Positions 16,149-25,261 are shown, counted from the first letter of the stretch. The stretch: 40,247 nucleotides of DNA from Halobacteriovorax sp. (GCA_024686135.1 JAIBDQ010000008.1:1-40247), one strand, 5' to 3'. Notes: a model not told the origin generated them from the letters alone. Numbers and translations are program-made.

Positions 16149-18419
16149 TTATACTTGATTCTTTTTCTCAGCATAGATACGACCTATGATTGCCATTGTA
16201 GCCGGTGTGATGATGAGGTCAGCTAGCATGGCCAATATTATGACAATTGCAGATAGGAGACCAAATTGGTTGAGTGGGACCATTTGGGAAAGCATTAAAA
16301 TTGAAAAACCAATTGATAAAGAAATAGAAGTTATAACGATAGGAGCAGACTCTTCATCAAGAGTTAATTTTATCGCCTGATCTGAATCTCCAGACTTTTC
16401 TAGATTATCTTTAAACCGTGTGAAGAAGTGAATGGTGTCATCCACTGCAATACCAACAGTAATGGCGGCAACGATACAGGAGCCAATATTCAACGGAATA
16501 CCAAGGAAACCCATAGAACCAAAGAGACCTAGGACTGGTAGGAAGTTAGGGGGAATGGCCGCTAATCCCATGCGGATGTCTTTAAATAAAACTGTCATGA
16601 TGACTAATATTATGAGGATCATAATTAAAATAGACTGAGTTTGGGCCTTTATGATCGTCTTTCCAGCTCTCTGATTAAGAATACTTCTTGCGGTAAATTT
16701 ATAGGAAATAGGCATACCAGCTAACCTTTTATCAAGATATTTCTGAAGTTTTATCATTGCTAGTTCCTGCTTATGGGAGGAGCCAATACTATGCCTTATA
16801 GTAAGATTAGCTTTTTTAAAATCAGCAGACACATACTTTTCGTAATCGTCCCTTGTTAAGGAGAGTAGGTACTGTGCCACCAGCTGTTTTGAAGCGGGGG
16901 TTTTGTATTCATCCTTTCCACTGACTGAGGTGATCATTTGATTATTAATATGGGCCATAAGCCCACCAAAAGATTCTGCGTCATAGAACTCTTCAAATTT
17001 ATTTAATTCTCTTTCAAGTTCAAATAAAGTTTTTAAATGAATAGGGTTTTTAAAGCTACTTTCCTTTAACTCCAGAACCAAAAATACTGATTTGATACCA
17101 CCAAAATGCTCTTCAAACTTTTTTAAATTTCTTCTCGGTTCAGCTGATTCTTTTATTAAATTAATTGAATCATTATCTGATTTCACAAATCTCGTTTGAT
17201 AAAGTGTAAAGGCCATATAAACAAAGAGGGAGGTGAAGACCAATTTCTTATAGTTTTTCAGATTGAAGAAAAACGCGGAGATTTTTTTAAATAGATTTAA
17301 ATCCGAAGCCTCCTTTTCAACTCTTATTTTGGAAGTGGCGAAAAGTCTAATATGGAGCGGGGTATAGAGTACGGTTATGATAAAGCTAGAGACTAAAGAT
17401 ATAGCACTCACAATTCCAAACTCTTGAAGCATAATTATTTTATTCACACATATGGCGGCAAAACCGAGGGTCGTGGTAAGGGCAGTTAGAGAAATAGGCA
17501 GGGAAACTTCGTCCATGGCCTCGCTTATGGCATCTCTTTTAGAGTTGCCTTTAAGGAGCTGCTCCTTATAAGCGGACATTATATGCACGATCTCAGTTGT
17601 TGCCAAAATAAAGGTGATCGTTGGAACGCAGCTAACGAGTAACTGTATTGGGATACCTAGAATGACCATACAGGCACCGGTCCAGAGGATACCAATGAAA
17701 ACGACAATTATAGGTACAATGGCCGCGTGGATAGAGCGAGAGCCAAGGAATACGAAAAAGGAAATAGCTAAAACAACGAAGGGAAGAAGTTTTCTTTGGC
17801 TTTGTAGCATTTCTCCAAAAGTAAAAAGTTCTATGGAAGGAATACCTGTTTGAAATTTCGCTACTACATTTGGGTCAATCTTTGAAAGCTTGGAATTTAT
17901 TAGTATAGCAATTTCTTTGAGAGCTTTTTTACTACTATTAAGTTGAATATTGACTACGATTGAAGATTTATCTTTTGCAATTAGTCTTGTGGCGATTAGA
18001 GGATTCTCAACAGTCGTTTGAACGATCCTATCGATTTCACTTTGCTTATCGGGAATATCTTCGAAAGCCGGAGTTGTAGATAGCAGACCATCTTCACCAA
18101 TAAAGTGAGGAGTGGTGAAAAGTGAGTCAACTTGTTTAACTTCTTCTAGCTCTTCGATTTCCCAAACAAAATCACGAATTTTAATTAGATTCTCTTTTTT
18201 TAGAACCTCGGGGCCTTCAAAATAAACTAAGGCTGAATTATCTTCACCAAACTCATCAGTGACGGCTTTATAAAATACTTTCTCCGGATCATTCTTAATT
18301 AAAAGTCGGTCAAAGCTTGGGTCAGACTTTATTTGATCAAGGAAAAAGACAGACGTAACAGTTGGAATCAACAGTAAGATAAAAGAGAGAAGTGAATGTT
18401 TCGAAAAAAACTTAAACAA
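16149..18419 (-). CDS. RND superfamily exporter, MMPL type
   Basis: This 756-aa inner-membrane protein belongs to the RND/MMPL predicted exporter family (COG1033-like). It shows the expected two-fold repeat: one N-terminal membrane segment, a periplasmic loop (SDPSFDRLLIKNDPEKVFYK), a five-helix bundle around residues 205-360, then a second membrane helix, second loop and second bundle from about residue 600. The conserved intramembrane segment ITVGIAVDDTIHFFTRFKDN in the second half holds the paired acidic residues of proton-driven RND pumps. The start is TTG 18419, with AGG and GGA upstream. With the downstream LolA-like and beta-barrel genes it forms a lipid or lipoprotein export cassette; the substrate cannot be deduced. 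Confidence 0.93.
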   Translation of the reverse strand: MFKFFSKHSLLSFILLLIPTVTSVFFLDQIKSDPSFDRLLIKNDPEKVFYKAVTDEFGEDNSALVYFEGPEVLKKENLIKIRDFVWEIEELEEVKQVDSLFTTPHFIGEDGLLSTTPAFEDIPDKQSEIDRIVQTTVENPLIATRLIAKDKSSIVVNIQLNSSKKALKEIAILINSKLSKIDPNVVAKFQTGIPSIELFTFGEMLQSQRKLLPFVVLAISFFVFLGSRSIHAAIVPIIVVFIGILWTGACMVILGIPIQLLVSCVPTITFILATTEIVHIMSAYKEQLLKGNSKRDAISEAMDEVSLPISLTALTTTLGFAAICVNKIIMLQEFGIVSAISLVSSFIITVLYTPLHIRLFATSKIRVEKEASDLNLFKKISAFFFNLKNYKKLVFTSLFVYMAFTLYQTRFVKSDNDSINLIKESAEPRRNLKKFEEHFGGIKSVFLVLELKESSFKNPIHLKTLFELERELNKFEEFYDAESFGGLMAHINNQMITSVSGKDEYKTPASKQLVAQYLLSLTRDDYEKYVSADFKKANLTIRHSIGSSHKQELAMIKLQKYLDKRLAGMPISYKFTARSILNQRAGKTIIKAQTQSILIMILIILVIMTVLFKDIRMGLAAIPPNFLPVLGLFGSMGFLGIPLNIGSCIVAAITVGIAVDDTIHFFTRFKDNLEKSGDSDQAIKLTLDEESAPIVITSISLSIGFSILMLSQMVPLNQFGLLSAIVIILAMLADLIITPATMAIIGRIYAEKKNQV

Positions 18420-18435
18420 TGATCCAACCTAAATT

Positions 18436-18458
18436 AGTGATAACAATAGTTTATCACT
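18436..18458. promoter_or_regulatory. Inverted repeat between gshA and RND exporter gene
   Basis: AGTGATAA (18436-18443) and TTATCACT (18451-18458) are exact reverse complements around a 7-nt loop, in the 59-bp gap between the gshA stop and the TTG of the RND gene. No T-run follows on the minus strand, so an operator or attenuating hairpin is as likely as a terminator. It may separate gshA from the exporter cassette. Confidence 0.35.
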
Positions 18459-18478
18459 GCTTTTAAGGAGGTCAAGAA

Positions 18479-20038
18479 CTACATATTTTGCTTAAAGTAG
18501 GACTCCAGAAAGTCTGAAAAGTTTAATTGATCAGATTTTTCTATTTCAGATTGCTTCAGAAGAGATTTTTTGGCTTCAGCTATCAAATCAGACTCAATTT
18601 TTGTATCAAGGGTACTCATTCTCAATTGTTCTGAGATCTTATGTGATCTACTTAAGGTATGACTAAAGAAGCATTTATCTTTATCTTGCATTTCTCTTAA
18701 GATTCTTTCAGAGTTAAGTGTGGATGTGTCTTCGATATGGGTTTCATATTTTTTTACAGCATTTGTGTATTCATGACTTCCAAGTTCTAGATCTAGTTTT
18801 TCCGCGATAGCTAAAAAGTCCTCAAAGCAATCCTTGGCCCAGTCTTTGGCGCTAACTTCAGCGGTACCATTAAAGAGAGTTAAGTTTTCTTGACGACCAT
18901 GTCTTGCGACTTTTTCCTGGTTTTCTCTAAACCGCTTTGTTCTTTCATCGCAAAGTCCATCATGATCTCTTAAGAGACAATAAATTAGAAAAACATCAAG
19001 AAACAATACTTGCTCTAAATCAATTCCTATTGGGGAATATGGATTTACATCAACGGATCTTAATTCAATATATTCGACGCCTCTACTTAAAAGAGCATTT
19101 GTCGGTGATTCCCCGGAGTTCGTTACCCTTTTAGGTCTTACACTTGAATAGTACTCATTCTCAATTTGTAAGATATTTGAATTTAGCTGGTTAAATACTT
19201 TTGCGTCTGAACCATTGATCTTTTCATAGTCCGGCTCATGAGTTGTGATGGCCTCTCTAAGACCTTTGGCATAGGAGTTAATCTCGTTATAACAAATCTT
19301 AATTTTGTTTTGTGATGAATTTGTATAGCCTAAGTTACTTAATCTTAGAGATGTGGCACCTTCGAAATATAGAGTTCCTTTTTTATCAAACTCTTGAAGA
19401 CCAAAATCTTTTGGAGCCTTGTTTAAAAAAGAACGACAAATCGCAGGAGATGAACCAAAAAGAAAAGGAATAAGCCAAGAGAACCTGTGTATATTTCTTG
19501 TGGCATTCATATAGCGAGAGGATTTAAAATCCTGTAAAGGAGACTGACTATCTTTAATTTCTTGATATTGCTCAAAAAACTTATCTGTTAATGAGAAATT
19601 AAAATGAATTCCAGAGATGACCTGCATGGCTGAACCATAGCGAGACTTTAGTCCTTTTCGATAAACAGACTTCATGGTTCCAATATTTGAACTACCATAG
19701 TTCGCTATTGGAATAGTTTCTTCTTTCTTTAAAAGGCAGGGCATGGAGTTGGCCCAAAGAACCTCATCCCCCATTTGTTTTAAAGTAAAAAGATGAAGGT
19801 TTTCAAGAAACTTAAGCATTTCTTTGGGGTCGTTATAAACAGGGGTGACAAATTCTAAAAGGGCTTCGGAATAATCAGTAGTAATAAATGGATGGGTCAA
19901 GGCTGAACCAAGAGCTTGCATATGGGGCTTCTCAGAAATATAACCTTCAGGTGTGACTCTTAAAGATTCTTTTTCAAGACCTCTTCTAAGTTCACTGCTT
20001 AAGTTTATAGATTTGAGTTGTTTAATTACCTCTTTCAT
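18479..20038 (-). CDS. gshA: Glutamate-cysteine ligase (GshA type 1)
   Basis: GshA joins L-glutamate and L-cysteine using ATP, the first step of glutathione synthesis in the cytosol. The 519-aa protein is the usual length of the gammaproteobacterial type 1 family. It shows the N-terminal RRGLEKESLRV metal/ATP-binding segment, THPFITTDYSEALLEFVTP, the ISGIHFNFSL block near residue 141 and YIELRSVDVNPYSP near residue 330. No gshB is in the window, so the second step must be encoded elsewhere or be absent. The gene lies 17 bp after a putative metallopeptidase gene and 59 bp before the RND exporter; it may be co-transcribed with the former. The ribosome-binding site is weak. Confidence 0.96.
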   Translation of the reverse strand: MKEVIKQLKSINLSSELRRGLEKESLRVTPEGYISEKPHMQALGSALTHPFITTDYSEALLEFVTPVYNDPKEMLKFLENLHLFTLKQMGDEVLWANSMPCLLKKEETIPIANYGSSNIGTMKSVYRKGLKSRYGSAMQVISGIHFNFSLTDKFFEQYQEIKDSQSPLQDFKSSRYMNATRNIHRFSWLIPFLFGSSPAICRSFLNKAPKDFGLQEFDKKGTLYFEGATSLRLSNLGYTNSSQNKIKICYNEINSYAKGLREAITTHEPDYEKINGSDAKVFNQLNSNILQIENEYYSSVRPKRVTNSGESPTNALLSRGVEYIELRSVDVNPYSPIGIDLEQVLFLDVFLIYCLLRDHDGLCDERTKRFRENQEKVARHGRQENLTLFNGTAEVSAKDWAKDCFEDFLAIAEKLDLELGSHEYTNAVKKYETHIEDTSTLNSERILREMQDKDKCFFSHTLSRSHKISEQLRMSTLDTKIESDLIAEAKKSLLKQSEIEKSDQLNFSDFLESYFKQNM

Positions 20039-20054
20039 AAGGCTACAGAATACA

Positions 20055-21044
20055 CTAATTAAATAGTGTGTGAAAGTAGCTTACAAAAAATTGATGCAGT
20101 GGAGTCGTCTTATATTTATTCAAATAAGGATATTTGAAACGGCTTGAAGCGTCTTTTCTATCGAATAGGCTCGCCGTTGCGCATTCCGCAAACATCTCCT
20201 CAGGGCCAAGCTTAGAATAATCACTGGGGAATTCAGGAGCCTTAAGTCTTTGAATAATAATATCTGGTTTAGTTCTGAAGATTGTGTGATCAAAAAAGTC
20301 ATCCTCATAACTTAGCTGGTCCTCATGCTCAGTCCAGCCTGATAGACCAACAAAATCTTGATAAAATGTAGGGATTTCTTCAGCTAGTGCATGAAAGCTT
20401 TCATGGGCCAACGATAGTTCTTGATGGAATGGATTGCCTCTATGATCTTCATTCTCATAAAGAGTAATGGCCTTGTGATTGTGCCTAAATTTTGCCCTAT
20501 AACCCATGGCGTGAGGAGGTTGCTTAAAAAGAACCTTTAAGTTCTTAAGTTTTCTTAATCCTTTTAATTCTTTTTTTAAGTAGAGCTTAGCAACACGTTT
20601 AATTTCACTATTTTTAAAGAAGAAGTCTCCGTTAAAAATTGTAATCCCTTTGATTTTAAAAAGTTTTTTTTGATAGTCTGCTGACTCTGTATTCATGCCT
20701 TCCTTGAGTTTTCCAAAAACCTCAAAATCTACAAAGTCAGGAAGACCATCTCGGTCTTTATCAACCCCTTTTTTCTTTTTATCTAGTGGAAATAAATCTA
20801 AATAGTTAGTAACTCCATCTCCATCTATATCAGAGTCCATTAAATCGTAGACACCGTCTTTATCTAAATCAGTAAAATTTCTATTTGAATCAATTCCAGT
20901 GATATGGTTCTTAGGTCCAAAATGTTTTTGATTGGACTTCTTACCTAAGTTAAATTTTTCTGGAAACGAAAGCCCTTCGTTGGCACTAAGACTTAAAGAA
21001 AAGAGAATCGTGAGAAGAGCTATTTTAAATTTTATAGAATTCAT
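20055..21044 (-). CDS. Exported putative metallopeptidase with Ca-binding-type repeats
   Basis: This 329-aa protein has a signal peptide (KIALLTILFSLSLSA), then residues 55-107 rich in Asp repeats of thrombospondin type 3 style (LDKDGVYDLMDSDIDGDG, VDKDRDGLPDFVD), which usually bind calcium. The C-terminal domain contains HESFH (residues 214-218), a zinc-peptidase HExxH motif, and a later PEEMFAECATA segment (Glu near 287) placed like the third zinc ligand of gluzincins; together these resemble anthrax-lethal-factor-like peptidase folds. The ATG at 21044 has GGGAAGA upstream; an in-frame GTG lies at 21056. It follows another HExxH-containing lipoprotein gene by 25 bp, so the two are probably co-expressed. 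Enzyme activity is an inference. Confidence 0.82.
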   Translation of the reverse strand: MNSIKFKIALLTILFSLSLSANEGLSFPEKFNLGKKSNQKHFGPKNHITGIDSNRNFTDLDKDGVYDLMDSDIDGDGVTNYLDLFPLDKKKKGVDKDRDGLPDFVDFEVFGKLKEGMNTESADYQKKLFKIKGITIFNGDFFFKNSEIKRVAKLYLKKELKGLRKLKNLKVLFKQPPHAMGYRAKFRHNHKAITLYENEDHRGNPFHQELSLAHESFHALAEEIPTFYQDFVGLSGWTEHEDQLSYEDDFFDHTIFRTKPDIIIQRLKAPEFPSDYSKLGPEEMFAECATASLFDRKDASSRFKYPYLNKYKTTPLHQFFVSYFHTLFN

Positions 21045-21069
21045 AAATCTTCCCACGTCAGTTTGTATA

Positions 21070-22332
21070 TTAATCTACGGCCCAATTGTCGGCCCAAGTT
21101 TCCATAAAAGATCCAGAGTGGCCTTGAATGATATAACTAAAGACAACTACAGGTAAGTAAAGAGGACCTAGTAGGGCTGATTGTTTTGCATGTCCACCTT
21201 CGTGACCTGAGGCAAAATAGTATCCACCATGGTTGTCGAGCTCAAAGATACCTAAACTCATTTTACCTGCCACAGGTGTTAACCCTGAAACGTCAACATA
21301 GAGTTGTTGTCCAGAAGCTGAGAGCTTAATTGTTGGAAAATCAACATAGCGAGTGAAGGGTGAAACGATGGCCGCAGTTAGTACGACTCCCGCACCTATA
21401 ACTGAGTTTACAAGACCCCAAGTTAGGTTAGAAATGGTAACTAAAATCTTAGAAATAACTGAATCTGGATTTGCTGGATCGAATAGGAAGCTCATTCCAG
21501 CAATTTTTTTATTGTAGTCGGCCTTAAGTTTTTCAAAATTGGCCTTCTCTTCTTCAGATAAAATATCAGTCGTATGAAATAAGCCTTTTCTATGCTTATG
21601 CTCTCTTTTCTTAATAGACCTAAGTGACTTCTTGATCGCCTTAGAAATCCTTTTACTTATGGCACCTTCATTATTTAAAGATTTAAGTGTTACTAAAGTA
21701 GTTTCAATATCTTTATCTGTAACTTGAATTGAACCTACCATTGTAAGATGAAGGTCAAGGACTTCTGTTCTAAAGTCTACGATGGCCTGATCTTTATCAA
21801 ACTCTTTTTTCATTGAGCCAAGAGTTAATGGAAGAATGATTTGAAGCTGCTTTTTATTAAATTCTCTTAAGTATTGAAGGGTAAAATAAATTAAAACCTG
21901 ATTCTTTGCTATATCTTCTTTGGAGTTTATTAGCTGTCCTTTCTTATCTACTTTAAAACTTTCTCTTCCTAGTTCTTGAACGAGTGAGATCATCTCTTCC
22001 TGTAGAGACTTAACTTCTTTAAGCCATTTTTCTAATTGAAACTGATTGGCCTGCACGAAGTTATGAGTTTCGTTAATATCATTGCTCATTTGACCGGTTA
22101 GATCAGGCCTGTCATTGAGCTTATGAACAATGGCCTTCTTTAAGTCTTTAATTCTCTGAGCTCTCTCTAGTCTTTTCTGGTCTTGCGAAGTTCCTCTTTG
22201 TTCAAGATCGGTGGTCAATTCTGACAAGACAATCTTAAATGGTGAGTCCAGGTGCTTAGTTTTTATGAAGTTACACCCAACTAAATTGAATATAACCAAT
22301 ATTAGGGCCAATTTATGAATGAGCTTAGCCAT
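21070..22332 (-). CDS. Lipoprotein with C-terminal HExxH motif
   Basis: This 420-aa protein has a lipobox (LVGC, Cys near residue 20). Residues about 30-290 are helical and highly charged, with coiled-coil character (long Lys/Glu/Leu runs). Residues about 300-345 are hydrophobic, probably membrane-associated. The C-terminus holds HEGGH (377-381) followed by AKQSALLGPLYLP and ending METWADNWAVD. That HExGHxxQSxxLGPLYLP...W..W arrangement recurs, to my knowledge, at the ends of various bacterial membrane and secreted proteins and looks like a small zinc site. A strong GGGGGAT site precedes the ATG at 22332. The gene heads the minus-strand run that includes the next metallopeptidase-like gene and gshA. 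Confidence 0.82.
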   Translation of the reverse strand: MAKLIHKLALILVIFNLVGCNFIKTKHLDSPFKIVLSELTTDLEQRGTSQDQKRLERAQRIKDLKKAIVHKLNDRPDLTGQMSNDINETHNFVQANQFQLEKWLKEVKSLQEEMISLVQELGRESFKVDKKGQLINSKEDIAKNQVLIYFTLQYLREFNKKQLQIILPLTLGSMKKEFDKDQAIVDFRTEVLDLHLTMVGSIQVTDKDIETTLVTLKSLNNEGAISKRISKAIKKSLRSIKKREHKHRKGLFHTTDILSEEEKANFEKLKADYNKKIAGMSFLFDPANPDSVISKILVTISNLTWGLVNSVIGAGVVLTAAIVSPFTRYVDFPTIKLSASGQQLYVDVSGLTPVAGKMSLGIFELDNHGGYYFASGHEGGHAKQSALLGPLYLPVVVFSYIIQGHSGSFMETWADNWAVD

Positions 22333-22508
22333 CTTTATCCCCCTAGGATATGAGCTTAAAATTATGAATCAAGGGTTTATATCAAAAAATAACGCAACGC
22401 ATAAGGTTTCTGTAAATTATACTTATACCTTTGTAAAACAAGTGTCAGGGCCCTTTTCCCTCTGTTTCGCAGTAGATATTAATAAGACCTATCTATAAAG
22501 GAGAGATT

Positions 22509-22814
22509 ATGAAGATGTTTATCGCGCTAGGATTACTAGTTTTAAGTCTTAATGTTACAGCTCATGAGAGCAAAGTTAGATGTACTGCTAAAGGTTACTC
22601 TGGAGATTCAGTTACTGCTGCAATTGAAAACTGCACGGGTGTAGGGAATTTCATGGAAAAAAGTTGTGCTCGTCAGGTTAGTTGCACACCTTACCAATCT
22701 TTTTGTTCAGCAAAAGGTTATGCGGGTGATGATGTCGCTGCTGCAGTTGCCAGATGTACAGAACTTGGAAATCAATCAACTAGAACTTGTTTACGATCAG
22801 TTAGCTGCCGCTAA
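22509..22814 (+). CDS. Small secreted Cys-rich protein with internal duplication
   Basis: This 101-aa protein has a signal peptide (MKMFIALGLLVLSLNVTA) and a mature region made of two similar units of about 38-40 aa. Each has the pattern CxAKGYxGDxVxAAxxxCTxxGN......C.R.VSC, giving four matched cysteines per unit, presumably two disulfides each. The duplication is obvious at protein level. AAAGGAGAG just before the ATG at 22509 supports the start. The gene is divergent from the HExxH lipoprotein gene across a 176-bp gap and is followed by a hairpin, so it is probably monocistronic. No known family is recognised. Confidence 0.85.
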   Translation: MKMFIALGLLVLSLNVTAHESKVRCTAKGYSGDSVTAAIENCTGVGNFMEKSCARQVSCTPYQSFCSAKGYAGDDVAAAVARCTELGNQSTRTCLRSVSCR

Positions 22815-22826
22815 CGAAGCTAGGGG

Positions 22827-22847
22827 ACTGTCTAAAGTTTAGACAGT
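22827..22847 (+). terminator. Stem-loop after small secreted protein gene
   Basis: ACTGTCTAAA and TTTAGACAGT form a perfect 10-bp stem with essentially no loop beyond one base, 13 nt after the stop. The downstream tract is TTCCC rather than a T-run, so termination would be weak or the hairpin protects the 3' end. Confidence 0.5.
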
Positions 22848-22910
22848 TTCCCTTCCTAACTCCTTAAAATTGCTTATATATTTTGGCAAAATCTTTGCAG
22901 TTTAATAGGC

Positions 22911-24422
22911 ATGATTCGTTTGAAGCTTATTGTTGTCCTATTCAGCCTTTTGAGTTCCGTGGCCTTTGCTTACGGGGATTATCCTTATTATGACGTTCAT
23001 GAGACGGCCGTAGATGGAAAAAAGAACGAGCTTAGGATGATTCACAATGGCCTAGCCTCCTTGGCACTTAGGATCGATATGATTCGAAGAGCTGAGAAGG
23101 AAATCGTCATGGAGTATTTTATTTGGGAAAGAGATCTCACTGGTAAAATTCTTTTACTTGAACTCATGAGAAAAAGTCGTCAAATGCAAAAGGCGAATAA
23201 ACCTTTTAGAGTAAAGATCATCGTAGATAAATCCATAACCATCTTTGAAATTAATGAATACTACGCAGAGATTTTACAGAAGTATGGAATAGAAATCGCT
23301 TATCACAATCGTGCTTTAGATCCTCTAACGGCGCAATTTAGAGATCATAGAAAGCTGATCGCTATAGATGGTCTCGAGGCCATGACGGGCGGCCGAAATA
23401 TTGGCGATGATTATTTTGATATGGATAAAGAGTATAACTTCCTTGATAGAGATGTTTGGGTAAAGGGTCCTATGGCCAGAACTATGAGAGATAGTTTTAT
23501 GGGCTACTGGAATCATAAAAGAATGGTTAAGGAAGCGACTCCTTTTATAGTAGAAGAGTTTTCCCCATTAGTGAGAAGTCAAAGAAGAAGAAACACCTTG
23601 AATCTTGAGATCCATGAAAGAAAGAAAAAGGAAGCCCGAGAATTTTTTAAAGTAACTGACGAGATTAAAAGAACTTCTCCAAGAATTATGAAAGTAGGAA
23701 TGAAAATTTTAAAGAAGTTCCCCGTTTATCAATGTCCAAAAATGACCTTTGCCTCTGATATGCCAGGAAGCAGGGGAGCATCAGTCTTATTTGAAGATTA
23801 CGATAAGTACCGCGTTTTAAGAAAAGTTATCTACAATAAGATGTACGCAGTTAAAAAATCTCTCTTTATAGAGTCTCCTTATTGGATTCTTAATAAGCCT
23901 TATGGTCAAACCCTAAAGGATTTGCTTGCAGACGGCAAAAAAGTTACGGCCCTAACAAATAGCTTAAATTCAACGGACGCTTATTACGTTTCTGCTCTTT
24001 TTTATGATCAGGTCTTTAACTATGAAAAACTTGGATTAAAGCCATTTATCTATAATGCAGATTTTTTAGATAATAACCTCGTGGTAGAAAAGAAAGTTAA
24101 AGAAGTGAGATGGGGCTTACATGCTAAGACTCAAATTTATGATGATGATTCTATAATGATTGGAACTTATAATATTGATAATCGTTCAGATCATTTTAAT
24201 AATGAGATGGCCATTTTCTGTGATGGTTCTAAAGAGATTGTTGAAGATCTAATGAGCAATATTAAAGAACGAATGACTCAGGCCTATGAGATCACCGATG
24301 AGATGCAAGCAACAGATGGAAAAGGTAATTCTGCTGATATTTATGGTGGAGCTTCAAAAGAGGCCATAAGAAGTATGAAAAATTGGAAGATCCCAGCTCG
24401 AATCTTTGAACCCCTCATGTAA
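22911..24422 (+). CDS. Phospholipase D family protein (cardiolipin synthase-like), exported
   Basis: This 503-aa protein has a signal peptide or N-terminal anchor (LIVVLFSLLSSVAFA) and two phospholipase D HKD motifs: HRKLIAID near residue 145 followed by GLEAMTGGRNIGDDYFD, and HAKTQIYDD near residue 404 followed by SIMIGTYNIDNRSDHFNNE. Both catalytic His and Lys pairs are intact. The family hydrolyses or transfers phosphatidyl groups; cardiolipin synthases share this layout. Export rather than cytosolic location makes a secreted or periplasmic lipase equally likely. The leader is short and the ATG at 22911 has only AGG close upstream. No co-directional partner lies within 250 bp. Confidence 0.93.
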   Translation: MIRLKLIVVLFSLLSSVAFAYGDYPYYDVHETAVDGKKNELRMIHNGLASLALRIDMIRRAEKEIVMEYFIWERDLTGKILLLELMRKSRQMQKANKPFRVKIIVDKSITIFEINEYYAEILQKYGIEIAYHNRALDPLTAQFRDHRKLIAIDGLEAMTGGRNIGDDYFDMDKEYNFLDRDVWVKGPMARTMRDSFMGYWNHKRMVKEATPFIVEEFSPLVRSQRRRNTLNLEIHERKKKEAREFFKVTDEIKRTSPRIMKVGMKILKKFPVYQCPKMTFASDMPGSRGASVLFEDYDKYRVLRKVIYNKMYAVKKSLFIESPYWILNKPYGQTLKDLLADGKKVTALTNSLNSTDAYYVSALFYDQVFNYEKLGLKPFIYNADFLDNNLVVEKKVKEVRWGLHAKTQIYDDDSIMIGTYNIDNRSDHFNNEMAIFCDGSKEIVEDLMSNIKERMTQAYEITDEMQATDGKGNSADIYGGASKEAIRSMKNWKIPARIFEPLM

Positions 24423-24569
24423 TAATAGATTAGTCTGTTAATATCAATCTAATTATTAGACATAAATGTAAGGAATGTTAAGTTGTTCTACCATAAGCAA
24501 TTGTTAATTTCTTGTTAACTATTTTTATAAGTCTATGAAATTATTGACCAACTCTAAGTTATCGTAAAA

Positions 24570-24600
24570 GGGGGGCTTGTAGATTTTACAAGGGCCCTTT
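24570..24600 (+). terminator. Imperfect stem-loop in the 24.4-24.7 kb gap
   Basis: CTTGTA and TACAAG pair around a short loop, flanked outward by a G-run and CCC, then TTT; an imperfect terminator-like hairpin. It lies 150 bp after the phospholipase D gene and 90 bp before the next. The 269-bp gap (24423-24691) otherwise shows only AT-rich sequence and no gene. Confidence 0.4.
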
Positions 24601-24691
24601 AAAATTTTTACAACGCAGTGTATAAGTTCTTCAACACGGACACAACGGACTGAAATTATTCAACATTTAAAACCCTCAAGGAGACTTGCTG

Positions 24692-25261
24692 ATGAAAAAC
24701 CTTTTTCTACTATGCCTAACTATGCTCACTTTCCAGGCCATGGCCGGCGACGTGAGACTTGTACACGAAACTTGTAAGCTTGCAGTTCATCCTACTTATA
24801 CAAATGATGGTTTGAACCAAATCGTAACTCAAGCCGCTGATGATTATTTAACTAAAAAAGGTTTTAAAGTAATCACTATGGAGCAGGCAGAAAACGAAAA
24901 AGATAATGTCATGGCAATAAAAGTTGATCTTAAGACAACTGTTGCCGATGGAAAAGGTCGCTGTAGAGCGATCATGTCAGTAAGACCAACTCTACATGAG
25001 TTAGATTCAGACATGCTTCTTGCGACAATTATTGATAAAAAAGGATCATACAAAACTGTTTCTAATAAATGTATTAAAGATATTATTAGAAATATTAAGA
25101 AGTACCCTGGTTGCTCAACAGTATTAGACCCTGAGGCTCAGCAAGACACTCCAGATGAAGATGATCAAACAGGTGACGTCGCTGACGATCAAGAAGAAGA
25201 TGGCAGTGATACGGCCGGAGAAAAGATCAGAAGAGTATTTGCCAGAATTTTTAACAAATAA
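24692..25261 (+). CDS. Secreted protein with acidic C-terminal tail, unknown function
   Basis: This 189-aa protein has a signal peptide (MKNLFLLCLTMLTFQAMA) and a mature domain of about 125 aa with four Cys. It is followed by a strongly acidic region (Asp/Glu rich, residues about 150-175) and a basic amphipathic tail (EKIRRVFARIFNK). No family was recognised. AAGGAG lies 10 nt before the ATG at 24692, which fixes the start over a TTG at 24686. The gene is followed by a structured region ending in a strong terminator. Confidence 0.82.
   Translation: MKNLFLLCLTMLTFQAMAGDVRLVHETCKLAVHPTYTNDGLNQIVTQAADDYLTKKGFKVITMEQAENEKDNVMAIKVDLKTTVADGKGRCRAIMSVRPTLHELDSDMLLATIIDKKGSYKTVSNKCIKDIIRNIKKYPGCSTVLDPEAQQDTPDEDDQTGDVADDQEEDGSDTAGEKIRRVFARIFNK

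Noticed and set aside
18460-18478. AAGGAGG as a ribosome-binding site on the plus strand
   Set aside because: No plus-strand gene follows; the sequence is just downstream of the gshA stop on the opposite strand.
20930-21156. Plus-strand frame antisense to the junction of the two HExxH genes
   Set aside because: No ribosome-binding site or recognisable motif, and both minus-strand genes have clear starts, signal peptides and motifs there.
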